In this document: piece by piece, positions 15,563-23,927 of the stretch
Numbering within the stretch: position 1 is the first letter of the stretch
Layout of the letters: each line of letters opens with the position of its first letter
Assembly (NCBI GenBank): GCA_023400235.1
Contig: JAEXFI010000008.1
Location: forward strand, 62,001 to 126,000
From: Bacillota bacterium
GTDB taxonomy: Bacteria > Bacillota > Clostridia > Acetivibrionales > DSM-1351
Direction of reading: 5' to 3'
DNA: 64,000 nucleotides
Translations under genes and position numbers: made by a program
Notes under the pieces: generated by a model
Seen by the model: the letters and a program-made list of their open reading frames with translations, nothing else
Told to the model about the DNA's origin: nothing
Database searches by the model: none

Positions 15563-17683
15563 ATGAAAATATTACTTATAGATAATTATGATTCATTTAC
15601 ATTCAATGTTTATCAGTATTTGAGAGAACTGGGAAACCATGTGATTTCCGTCAGGAACGATGCAATAACGCTGGAGGAAATTCAGGAATTAAGCCCGGAG
15701 GCCATATTTTTATCACCCGGGCCAGGTACTCCAAGTGAAGCAGGGATTTGCACAGCCCTGATAAAAAGATTCGCCGGAGAAATATCTATATTTGGCATAT
15801 GCCTTGGGCATCAGGCCATAGGTGAAGCCTTCGGAGGGAAAATAATACACGCTAAAAGTTTGTTTCATGGAAAAACCTCCAGGATTTTTACCTTTGAAAA
15901 AGGAATCATGAGTGGCTTCAAGGAGGGGTTCATTGCAACAAGGTATCATTCTCTGGTGGTAGAAAGGGAGACTTTGCCGGACTGCCTTGAGATTACCTGT
16001 GAAACTGAGGATGGCCAGATTATGGGCATCAAGCACAAGGAGTACAATATTGAGGGTGTGCAGTTCCATCCTGAGTCCATAATGACGGAAAAAGGAAAGG
16101 CCATGCTCAAGGCATACCTGGATAGAACCGGGGCTCTTCTTAAGAACTGTGGCAATACAAAAGCCTCAGGTGTTGACACAGGACTGGATAAAAAGGACAG
16201 GGAGCTGTTTGTGGCTCAGGCAATGGAAGTGGCTCAGACCGCAGTCAAGCTCAAAAGAAACGGCAATGCCTATGAATTGTTAAAAAGAATACAGTACGGC
16301 TTCGGGCCTGAAAACAGTTGTATCCTGGAGTCGGTGGACGGTCCTGCTGAAGACTGCGGCAGCAGTTATATGGGTGTTTTTCCCCGCTTTGAGATAATTA
16401 TAAAAGCAGGCAAAATGACCATTGCTTCCCAAAATGCAGCTATAGAAGATTTGTTTATAAGGAATTTCAGTGATATGTACCATGCAGAGAGCAAGGTTTT
16501 CTGTCTGGGCTCTAAGAGGTTTTCGGATTTATTCCCGGTTATAAAAGGGATGTTTCCTACAGTAAAAAAGCATGATCTGGATATAAATATAAGCCAGGGT
16601 CTGATTGGATATTTTTCCTATGACTATTTTCACTATATAGAAAAGGTGAAAAAGGAAAATGTGGATGCCCTGAATCTGCCTGAAGTACACCTGCGCTACT
16701 ATTCCACCTTGATACATGTGCTTAAGGATTCTCAGGATATTATAATTGTCAGCAATCATATTGATAATGAGTGCCTTAGTGACAGGGAAAGGCTGCTGGA
16801 GGTGCTGCAGGGTGACCCTGCTTATGGGGAGGAGGTTCCCAGCGGTCCTCTTCTGGATGTAACCTCCAATATGCAAAAGGAAGATTTCCTGAAAAAGGTT
16901 GAAAGGGCCAAACGGTATATCTATGAGGGTGATATTTTTCAAGTGCAGATTGGCAGAAGGCTTTGCGTAAGGAGGCAAATAGAGCCTTTGAAGCTGTACG
17001 GAAAACTCCGGGAGCTGAATCCCTCACCCTATATGTTTTATTGGGATGCGGGAATGTACCAGCTTATCAGCAACAGTCCCGAGCTCCAGCTCAGGGTTGA
17101 AGACCTGAATGTTAAGATAAGGCCAATAGCAGGAACCTCCAAGGGAAAGGGAAATAACCCCGTGGAAAGGGAAGAGAAGAAGCATGAGCTGGTAAATGAT
17201 GCCAAGGAACAGGCGGAGCATATAATGCTGGTAGACCTGGCCAGAAACGACATAGGAAGGGTGGCTGAGGCAGGGACTGTAAAAGTAAGCAAGCTGATGC
17301 GGGCAGAAGAGTTTTCACATGTGTTCCACCTCATAAGCAATGTGGAAGGAAATATTTCTCCCCACTCAAATTCCATGGAGCTTTTCGAGAGTACTTTCCC
17401 TGCGGGAACCTTGTCAGGGGCACCAAAGGTGCGGGCACTGGAAATAATAGAGGAGCTGGAGGATGAACAAAGAGGGCCCTACGGCGGAGCCTTTGGAATA
17501 TTTGATTTCAATGGGAATATTATCAGTTCAATCATAATAAGAACGGTGCTCAGAAAAGGCGAAAATCTTTACCTCCAGGCCTCAGCAGGCATAGTGGCAG
17601 ATTCCAGTCCCGAATCGGAATGGAATGAAATAGAGCATAAAACCGCCGCTATAAAGAAAGCCCTGGAGGAATTAGACGTTTAA
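15563..17683 (+). CDS. Fused glutamine amidotransferase / anthranilate-synthase-type enzyme (copy 2)
   Basis: 706 residues, the same architecture as the gene at 8063 and clearly paralogous. The amidotransferase (1-190) has LSPGPGTPSEAG, GICLGHQ (C80) and FHPE (H169, E171), all canonical. The synthase part has GLIGYFSYDYFHYIE, PIAGTSKGKG at 521, DLARNDIGR, FPAGTLSGAPKVRALEII and ASAGIVADSSPESEW. Ala in PIAGT again points to C2 amination of chorismate. GGAGGGTG precedes the ATG. A Trp-specific T-box controls it, so anthranilate synthase is the most likely activity. However, no trpD, trpC, trpF, trpB or trpA follows, and the next genes are a ligase and a nitroreductase. It could supply anthranilate both for tryptophan and for the product of this locus. 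Confidence 0.9.
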   Translation: MKILLIDNYDSFTFNVYQYLRELGNHVISVRNDAITLEEIQELSPEAIFLSPGPGTPSEAGICTALIKRFAGEISIFGICLGHQAIGEAFGGKIIHAKSLFHGKTSRIFTFEKGIMSGFKEGFIATRYHSLVVERETLPDCLEITCETEDGQIMGIKHKEYNIEGVQFHPESIMTEKGKAMLKAYLDRTGALLKNCGNTKASGVDTGLDKKDRELFVAQAMEVAQTAVKLKRNGNAYELLKRIQYGFGPENSCILESVDGPAEDCGSSYMGVFPRFEIIIKAGKMTIASQNAAIEDLFIRNFSDMYHAESKVFCLGSKRFSDLFPVIKGMFPTVKKHDLDINISQGLIGYFSYDYFHYIEKVKKENVDALNLPEVHLRYYSTLIHVLKDSQDIIIVSNHIDNECLSDRERLLEVLQGDPAYGEEVPSGPLLDVTSNMQKEDFLKKVERAKRYIYEGDIFQVQIGRRLCVRRQIEPLKLYGKLRELNPSPYMFYWDAGMYQLISNSPELQLRVEDLNVKIRPIAGTSKGKGNNPVEREEKKHELVNDAKEQAEHIMLVDLARNDIGRVAEAGTVKVSKLMRAEEFSHVFHLISNVEGNISPHSNSMELFESTFPAGTLSGAPKVRALEIIEELEDEQRGPYGGAFGIFDFNGNIISSIIIRTVLRKGENLYLQASAGIVADSSPESEWNEIEHKTAAIKKALEELDV

Positions 17684-17705
17684 TATAAGAAAGGATAAAA
17701 GTGTT

Positions 17706-19136
17706 ATGCATATTATAAACCAGGAAAACCAAGAATTTTTAGACAGCTACAAAAAGGTGGTGGACGGTTTTTTTGAGGGCAGCTTGAGGGGAAAGGAGCT
17801 GGAGGCATATCAGAATAAGAAGCTCAATGATATACTCCGGTATGTGCATGCCAATTCAAAATACTACAATAAGGCGCTGGAGCAATACAGCGGCAAATTC
17901 GGAAGCTATACCCTGGAGACCATGCAGGAGCTGCCCTATACAACAAAGGACACCTTGCGGGAGGCGGATATTGATATACTGTCCCAGCCTATACATAAAA
18001 ATGCCTATTATTATGAAACCACAGGTACCACAGGAAAGGCCACCCCCTGTCCAAGAAGCATGATTGACGTCATGTCCAGCAATATAACCATATCCCTTAT
18101 GTACAAGCAGGTATTTGAAAGTGTGTTTGGGGATGAAAAGCCGGTAGTAGGGGTTTATGGTCCCACGGAGGTGCATTCCTTCGGAGATACCCTGGGCAAT
18201 GTGTGCCACAATCTGGACTTATGTACCGTAAAAGCGTGGCCGTATTCTCCCATAATAGGCTTCGACAAAGCCCTGGAGCTTATAAAGAAATTGAATATCC
18301 AGGTGATAATGTGCACACCCGGACTTGCCATGACATTGCTGAAGGCCGCAAAGGTCCGCGGCTATGATATAAATACTGATTTTGACATAAAAATGTTCAT
18401 GCTGACGGGAGAAATGTGTACTGAGCCTATGATAAGGAACATAGAAAAGCTGTGGGGAGCCAGGGTTTTCAATTTCCTGTATGGTTCTCAGGAAGCGCTG
18501 GTAATGGCAACCTGCAACAAGAATAATAAAATGAATATTTTTCCTCACAATTATATATATGAGGTTATAAACTACGAGACCAATGAGGTTATAGGCCAGG
18601 AGGGTGAAGGAGAACTGGCGGTCACCATGCTCAACCCCGGCGGAAAACCGCTCATACGATACAGAACAGGGGACATTGTCAAGATACACGGCAATCCGCA
18701 AAGCCCAATACCGTCTCCGGAAATGGAAATACTGGGCAGGGTAAAGGACCGCATACTGTTCAACGGGCAGGAGTACAAGGCTTCTGAAATCGAAAAGGCC
18801 ATAATGACAGATGTGGCCAACTGCTTGGGCTATCAGATAATTATTGACAACCCTGACGGAGAAGATCACGTTGACGTTAAAATCGAGATGCTTCACAAGG
18901 AATATGAAAACCCCGGTATATTGCAGGAGATTAATAAGAGGTTCAAGGAGGGTTTTAAGGTCAGCAGCAGCGTGTCTTTTTCAGATGAGTTGAACCCTGT
19001 GGTATACACAGGCTCTCTTGTCAGCTGGAAGGCGGCGAGAATAATTGATAAAAGGCTTAAAAAGGCCGGGCACGACGAGCTGGAAAGCACATCTGCAAAG
19101 GAAATAATCAGCAAGGAAGTCATAAAAGCCAAATAA
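17706..19136 (+). CDS. PaaK-like AMP-forming acid ligase
   Basis: 476 residues of the adenylate-forming superfamily, closest in layout to phenylacetate-CoA ligase. Visible motifs are YYETTGTTGKATPCPRS near residue 105 (ATP P-loop), GPTEVHSFGDTLGN, MLTGEMCTEPM, FLYGSQE, RYRTGDIVKI with the ribose-binding Asp, and GRVKDRILFNGQEYKASEIEKAI as hinge. The canonical C-terminal Lys region is weak, but the final LVSWKAARIIDKRLKK is Lys-rich. Such enzymes activate aromatic acids as acyl-AMP and pass them to CoA or an amine. No carrier protein is nearby. It lies 22 bases after the synthase gene with AAAGGA as binding site, so an aminobenzoate-type acid is a reasonable substrate guess. Confidence 0.85.
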   Translation: MHIINQENQEFLDSYKKVVDGFFEGSLRGKELEAYQNKKLNDILRYVHANSKYYNKALEQYSGKFGSYTLETMQELPYTTKDTLREADIDILSQPIHKNAYYYETTGTTGKATPCPRSMIDVMSSNITISLMYKQVFESVFGDEKPVVGVYGPTEVHSFGDTLGNVCHNLDLCTVKAWPYSPIIGFDKALELIKKLNIQVIMCTPGLAMTLLKAAKVRGYDINTDFDIKMFMLTGEMCTEPMIRNIEKLWGARVFNFLYGSQEALVMATCNKNNKMNIFPHNYIYEVINYETNEVIGQEGEGELAVTMLNPGGKPLIRYRTGDIVKIHGNPQSPIPSPEMEILGRVKDRILFNGQEYKASEIEKAIMTDVANCLGYQIIIDNPDGEDHVDVKIEMLHKEYENPGILQEINKRFKEGFKVSSSVSFSDELNPVVYTGSLVSWKAARIIDKRLKKAGHDELESTSAKEIISKEVIKAK

Positions 19137-19186
19137 ATATAATAAAACCAAATAAATACCAGGGGAGACACAATAGGAGACATAAT

Positions 19187-19723
19187 ATGAGTTCATTTAT
19201 AGACCTTGCAAAAACACGGTATGCCTGCAGAAAATATAAGGACTTAAAAGTGGAGGAAGATAAGCTTGAGCTGATTCTTGAGGCTGGAAGAATCGCTCCC
19301 TCGGCTTATAATTACCAGCCGTTGTATTTTATTGTAATAGATGATGAAGCTATGTTGGATAAGCTGACGGGTTTCTGCGGGAACAGCGGAGGCTGGCTGA
19401 AAAAAGTGCCCGTAATGCTTGCAGTATGCAGTGAATACGGAAAATCGTGGATAAAGGCTGACGGCAGGGCCTCATATGAAATAGATGCCGCCATAGCCAT
19501 AGACCACATGACTCTTCAGGCTGCCGAGCTGGGCTTGGGTACCTGCTGGGTCTGCGGCTTTTATCAAAATGAGTGCCGTGAGCTACTGGGTATTCCCTCC
19601 CAGGTGGAGATTGTAGCATTTATACCTGTTGGCTATCCGCAAGAGGATAGGAACGGCCCCAAGGTTAAAAACAGAAAGTCAAAAGAGCAAATAGTGAGCA
19701 AAAATACTTTTGGTGCTTCTTAA
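19187..19723 (+). CDS. Nitroreductase-family FMN protein
   Basis: 178 residues. TRYACRKYKD near residue 10 is the FMN phosphate-binding Arg/Ser start; IAPSAYNYQPLYFIVIDD, the internal dimer helix block IDHMTLQAAELGLGTCWVCGF and FIPVGYPQED complete a short nitroreductase. Family members reduce nitro compounds, quinones or enones, or act in tailoring of cyclic dipeptides and thiazoles. It is the last gene of the aromatic locus and the third flavin reductase in it. Followed by a strong terminator. Confidence 0.88.
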   Translation: MSSFIDLAKTRYACRKYKDLKVEEDKLELILEAGRIAPSAYNYQPLYFIVIDDEAMLDKLTGFCGNSGGWLKKVPVMLAVCSEYGKSWIKADGRASYEIDAAIAIDHMTLQAAELGLGTCWVCGFYQNECRELLGIPSQVEIVAFIPVGYPQEDRNGPKVKNRKSKEQIVSKNTFGAS

Positions 19724-19767
19724 GCGGAGCATTTAAGTGCTGTATATGTACAACTGCCTGACCTTTT

Positions 19768-19812
19768 CAACAACCGGAGGTGTGATAGCCAGCCTCCGGT
19801 TGTTGTTATTTC
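19768..19812 (+). terminator. Terminator closing the aromatic locus
   Basis: Perfect 13-pair stem CAACAACCGGAGG / CCTCCGGTTGTTG with a 12-base loop, then TTATTT. It separates the locus from the Hsp70 pair. Confidence 0.85.
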
Positions 19813-19975
19813 TGCTGCGGGACAGGAGAGGCTGTTGCAAAACGTATAAATGCAGAGTTGAAGCCGGGAATTTTGTACTATATATTAATTATTTTAAAAA
19901 AAGTCACAGCATGGTAAAATATTGCCTATATGGTAATGAGACCGGTTAAAATATCTACAGGAAATGGGGGACATT

Positions 19976-21673
19976 ATGCCCGCAATAGGAATTGATCTTG
20001 GAACTACAAACAGTCTGGCAGCCTACTGGACTGAAAATGGTGCTGAAATTATACCAAACAGGCTTGGTTCAAACCTTACGCCTTCAATTGTGAGTGTTGA
20101 TGATAACGGGGAGGTTTACACAGGGCAAATAGCCAGGGAACGGCTGATTACCCATCCCAATCTCACTGCTTCGGTTTTCAAAAGGTTCATGGGCACAGAA
20201 AAGCTCTACAAGCTTGGCAAATTTAGTTTCTCCCCCGAAGAGCTGTCTTCCTTTATAATAAAAAAGCTCAAGGATGATGCCGAGCACTTTTTGGGCCGGC
20301 AAGTCAAAGAAGCCATTATAAGCGTACCGGCGTACTTTAACGACAGTCAGAGAAAGGCCACCAAAAAGGCAGCCGAGCTTGCAGGATTGACGGTTGAACG
20401 GCTCATAAGCGAACCTACTGCTGCAGCTATGGCTTATGGCTTGTATAAGGAAAATGAGTATACCAAGTTTCTGGTATTTGATTTGGGCGGAGGCACTTTT
20501 GATGTCTCAATTCTTGAACTCTTTGAAGGGGTTATGGAAGTTAAATCCATAGCAGGCGATAATTTTCTTGGGGGAGAGGATTTCACAGAACTGCTTATAT
20601 CAAGTTTTTTTAGTAAAAACAAATTGAACCCTGAAAATTTTGATGCGAAGACAAAATCCATCATTTACAAACAGGCAGAGTCCTGTAAATATGGCTTGAC
20701 AGATAACAGCCTGTCCAAAATGACTTTAACAATAGACGGTCAAATTATTGAAGAGGCATTTTCCCGAGAAGAGTTTGAAAAAATTGCTGCGGGACTTCTG
20801 CTGAAATTAAGGCATCCTATTGAACGGGCATTGAGGGATGCGGAGTTATCTCCTCAGGAACTGGATGCGGTTATCCTCATTGGGGGAGCCACCAGGATGC
20901 CCATTATCCGTTCTGCAGTTACAAAAATGTTTGGAAAGCTTCCATATTCAAATATAAATCCTGATGAAGCAGTAGCTCTGGGAGCAGCTATCCAGGTTGC
21001 GCTGAAGGAACGCAACGAAGCCCTTAAGGAAATAATACTGACGGATGTTTGCTCATACAGCCTGGGTGTAAACGTGGTTAAGCAAATTTTATCAGATAAA
21101 TATGAGGAAGGTTATTTTCATCCCATAATTCAAAGAAATTCACCAATCCCCGTCAGCCGGGTGGAAAGATTTTTTACCGTACACGATAACCAGAGGGAAA
21201 TACATATTGAAGTATATCAGGGAGAAAGCAGGAAGGTAAGCGGCAATATCCGGCTCGGAGAACTGACGGTAAAGCTTCCTCCCGCGGTGGGTGAACAGTC
21301 TGTAGATGTAAGATTCACTTATGATATAAACGGTATTTTGGAAGTTGAGGTGACCACTGTTAAAACCGGAGAAAAGAGAAGCATGATTATAGAGAAAAAT
21401 CCCGGTAATATAAGTAAAGATGAAATTGCCCAGCGACTTAAACTTTTAAGCGAATTGAAAATCCATCCCCGGGAGAAAGAGGAGAACAGACTGCTGCTTG
21501 CAAGAGGTGAGCGGATTTATGAGGAAGCAATGGGTGAAATAAGGGCTGCGGTTTCTCAGCAGTTGGATATTTTTGAGAGGGAGCTGGCTTCTCAGGACGA
21601 TAAACGAATAAAAATTGCAGCTAAAAAGCTTAAAGAATTTCTGGATGAATTGGAAAGCAGGTTTCAATTATAA
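19976..21673 (+). CDS. Divergent Hsp70 (DnaK-like) chaperone
   Basis: 565 residues. The nucleotide-binding domain is canonical: IGIDLGTTNSLAAYW, VPAYFNDSQRKATKKAAELAGL, ISEPTAAAMAYGL, FDLGGGTFDVSIL and VILIGGATRMPIIR. The linker region is altered (TDVCSYSLGV where DnaK has DVTPLSLGI), and the substrate domain ends near residue 565 without the usual lid tail, so it is shorter than housekeeping DnaK (about 610). ATG 19976 follows GGGGG by 5 bases; an in-frame ATG at 19964 lacks spacing. Its stop overlaps the next start (TAATG), so it is made together with the J-like membrane protein. It is probably a specialised Hsp70 rather than the main dnaK, since grpE, hrcA and dnaJ are absent. Confidence 0.9.
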   Translation: MPAIGIDLGTTNSLAAYWTENGAEIIPNRLGSNLTPSIVSVDDNGEVYTGQIARERLITHPNLTASVFKRFMGTEKLYKLGKFSFSPEELSSFIIKKLKDDAEHFLGRQVKEAIISVPAYFNDSQRKATKKAAELAGLTVERLISEPTAAAMAYGLYKENEYTKFLVFDLGGGTFDVSILELFEGVMEVKSIAGDNFLGGEDFTELLISSFFSKNKLNPENFDAKTKSIIYKQAESCKYGLTDNSLSKMTLTIDGQIIEEAFSREEFEKIAAGLLLKLRHPIERALRDAELSPQELDAVILIGGATRMPIIRSAVTKMFGKLPYSNINPDEAVALGAAIQVALKERNEALKEIILTDVCSYSLGVNVVKQILSDKYEEGYFHPIIQRNSPIPVSRVERFFTVHDNQREIHIEVYQGESRKVSGNIRLGELTVKLPPAVGEQSVDVRFTYDINGILEVEVTTVKTGEKRSMIIEKNPGNISKDEIAQRLKLLSELKIHPREKEENRLLLARGERIYEEAMGEIRAAVSQQLDIFERELASQDDKRIKIAAKKLKEFLDELESRFQL

Positions 21674-23688
21674 TGGACATATGGAAAACCCTTGAGATAG
21701 ATTATACCGAAGATGTGGGTACAATCAAGAAGGCTTATGCAAAAAAGCTCAGGCTTTGCCAGCCGGAAGATGATGCGGATGGATATCAGAAGCTGCGTGA
21801 AGCATATGACCTGGCTCTTAAAATTTCAAAACGTGCAGTCAAAGTACGGAATACTCCGGAGAGTATCCAGAATAACGAGAGCCCGGATAATATGAATATG
21901 TCCGCATATGCCGTGGACTCTGGGGAGTATGTCTCATTGGAGCCCTTCAGACCAAGTGTTGAGGAGACCATTTCCAGAACCTTTGAAGACAGCTTGAAAA
22001 GCTTGATCTCGCAGCTTGCAGCCATATATGAAGACTTTACTCAAAGGATAAATATAAATTCCTGGATACAGGTTTTAAACCATGAAGCCATGTGGGATTT
22101 GGAAAATAAGCAAATATTGTTTGTGGAATTTGTGTCGTTTCTGTCATACCACCGATGTCTCCCAGGGGAAGTATGGATTTTGTTGGATGATGCCTTGAGA
22201 TTGCAGGAACAGATAGAGCATCCTGTTTTCAGGCAGCACTATGAATTAAGAAATTATTTGCTGGGAGTTTTTAATCAACGTCCCTTGAGTTTCAGATTTT
22301 TGCAGGATATAGAGTACGACCGGCGGGAAAAATTCATAGAGTTAAGAGTTAATGCCTTGGATTGCCTGCAAAGAAAAAATTATGACCTGGCCTGGACTTA
22401 CATAGAGGAGGCAAAGGAAATATTTGACCACGACCCGGAATTGACATGTCTTGAGGGAACACGCTACTCGGTTGCATATAACACAAATGCTGCAATTGAA
22501 GCTTTCTCAAAGGTTCTTAAGCTCATGCCTGATTCTGTTGAGGCGCTTTCCGGAAGGGCAAATAACTATTTGCTCAATGACGAGCTTGACAATGCTGAAA
22601 AGGATTTTGAAGCATTGCTGGAGTTGGCTCCAAAGGAAGACAAATATGTGACCCAGCTTGCTGAGATTTATTTGAAGCAGGATGACCCCATCAGTGCCAG
22701 AAGACTCTATAAAAAAATCAATGCCTATGAGCAGGAACTGGATAAGAATCATATAATTAACCTTATTGCTGTTAACAAGGCTCTTGTTAATATGAGCAAA
22801 AAACCCGGCCATGAGCAAGGCTTATATTTTGATAGGGAGTTACCTTTAATAAAGCAGGAACTCAAAAAGCTTCAGAAATATGCGGGCAGGGGTTATAGAA
22901 CCAATTCCAGCAGTATTTATAAAGGCTATTTCATATTTATCGCAGGCTTGTTACTTGTTCTGGCAGTCTTATTTTCGGCTAATATTTTATACAAGACAAT
23001 GAATAAGAAGGATAATGTGCAAACAAACAGTTCAGTTCACGGCACAGACCGGACCAAAAGCGGAGAGCCCGTTTCGGTTGCAGCATCAGGTGAGGCTGAA
23101 GAGCTTGCTGACATATCTGAGGAAGATTTGGAGCAATTGTCACTGTCCCAAGAAAAGATAGCCATCACTTTTACGAAGCCTCAAATTCTGAATTTTATTA
23201 TTTTAAGTTCTACAAGAACGGACAGCAGAGTCATTTTTCCATTAGCGTCCCAGGTGGTGTCCAACACCGGTAATGATAAAATATCATATCTGTCAAGGAA
23301 CCTCTTTATAGGAAAGACAGGAGAAAATTCTATGTTTTTTTACGGAGGTATCCTGGATATACTGGGTAAGCAAAAAATCAAGTATCGTTCTGATGTGAGC
23401 CTTCCTGAAAAGTTTACAGTAGAAGGCAGAATTGAAAGAAATGATTTTGCGGATTTTGATGCTACGGTCATGGATTCCATGTCCTTGCGCCCTGAGTACG
23501 AAACCTATCTTTCATCAGTAAACACAAAATATCTGCTAAAGGTGGAAGAAAATCACTATATTTCTGATATAGATAATTATTCCAATACAAATAAAGGCAC
23601 CAATATAGCTACGGTTCTTAAACTGCTGCTGGGATTTTCCATTGTATCTATACTTATTTATAAGACTATAAAGGGAAGCAGATACTAA
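21673..23688 (+). CDS. Membrane J-domain-like TPR protein, partner of the divergent Hsp70
   Basis: 671 residues. The N-terminus WKTLEIDYTEDVGTIKKAYAKKL...YQKLREAYDLALK resembles a J-domain, but the loop reads CQPEDDADGY, so the HPD tripeptide that stimulates Hsp70 ATPase is missing. TPR-like helical repeats follow at about 230-345 (RVNALDCLQRKNYDLAWTYIEEA; NTNAAIEAFSKVLKLMPDSVEAL). A transmembrane helix lies at 418-440, and after an extracytoplasmic domain a second lies at 645-664 near the C-terminus. The start overlaps the Hsp70 stop by one base, implying a fixed pair. It may recruit the Hsp70 to the membrane. No function is established for this family, so the role is inferred. Confidence 0.75.
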   Translation: MDIWKTLEIDYTEDVGTIKKAYAKKLRLCQPEDDADGYQKLREAYDLALKISKRAVKVRNTPESIQNNESPDNMNMSAYAVDSGEYVSLEPFRPSVEETISRTFEDSLKSLISQLAAIYEDFTQRININSWIQVLNHEAMWDLENKQILFVEFVSFLSYHRCLPGEVWILLDDALRLQEQIEHPVFRQHYELRNYLLGVFNQRPLSFRFLQDIEYDRREKFIELRVNALDCLQRKNYDLAWTYIEEAKEIFDHDPELTCLEGTRYSVAYNTNAAIEAFSKVLKLMPDSVEALSGRANNYLLNDELDNAEKDFEALLELAPKEDKYVTQLAEIYLKQDDPISARRLYKKINAYEQELDKNHIINLIAVNKALVNMSKKPGHEQGLYFDRELPLIKQELKKLQKYAGRGYRTNSSSIYKGYFIFIAGLLLVLAVLFSANILYKTMNKKDNVQTNSSVHGTDRTKSGEPVSVAASGEAEELADISEEDLEQLSLSQEKIAITFTKPQILNFIILSSTRTDSRVIFPLASQVVSNTGNDKISYLSRNLFIGKTGENSMFFYGGILDILGKQKIKYRSDVSLPEKFTVEGRIERNDFADFDATVMDSMSLRPEYETYLSSVNTKYLLKVEENHYISDIDNYSNTNKGTNIATVLKLLLGFSIVSILIYKTIKGSRY

Positions 23689-23755
23689 AGCAACATATCT
23701 TACAATAAACCCATAAATAGACATTAATGCACTTATATGTTAAAATATAGAATAA

Positions 23756-23782
23756 TTAGGCGGTTTATACCGCCTATTGTCT
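23756..23782 (+). terminator. Terminator-like hairpin after J-like gene
   Basis: Perfect palindrome TAGGCGGT-TTAT-ACCGCCTA followed by TTGTCT. The T-run is short, so termination is likely but not certain. Confidence 0.6.
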
Positions 23783-23927
23783 AAAGTCAGTTAATTAACT
23801 TCGTAAGCTTTTTGTATAAAGCTCGGCCAAAGTCTGCCTGCCTCACCCAATTACTGCCTTGGTCAAGGTAAGCTGCCGCAGCCGGCAAAATACAAAATTA
23901 ATAAAATTACTGAGGAGGTATTTTAAC

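Noticed and set aside
7391..19812. Closthioamide or phenazine biosynthesis
   Set aside because: No carrier proteins, thioamide enzymes or p-hydroxybenzoate lyase, and no phzD, phzF, phzB or phzG homologues are visible.
19737..19949. 70-codon plus-strand frame after the nitroreductase gene
   Set aside because: It begins just before and runs through a perfect terminator hairpin; no binding site.
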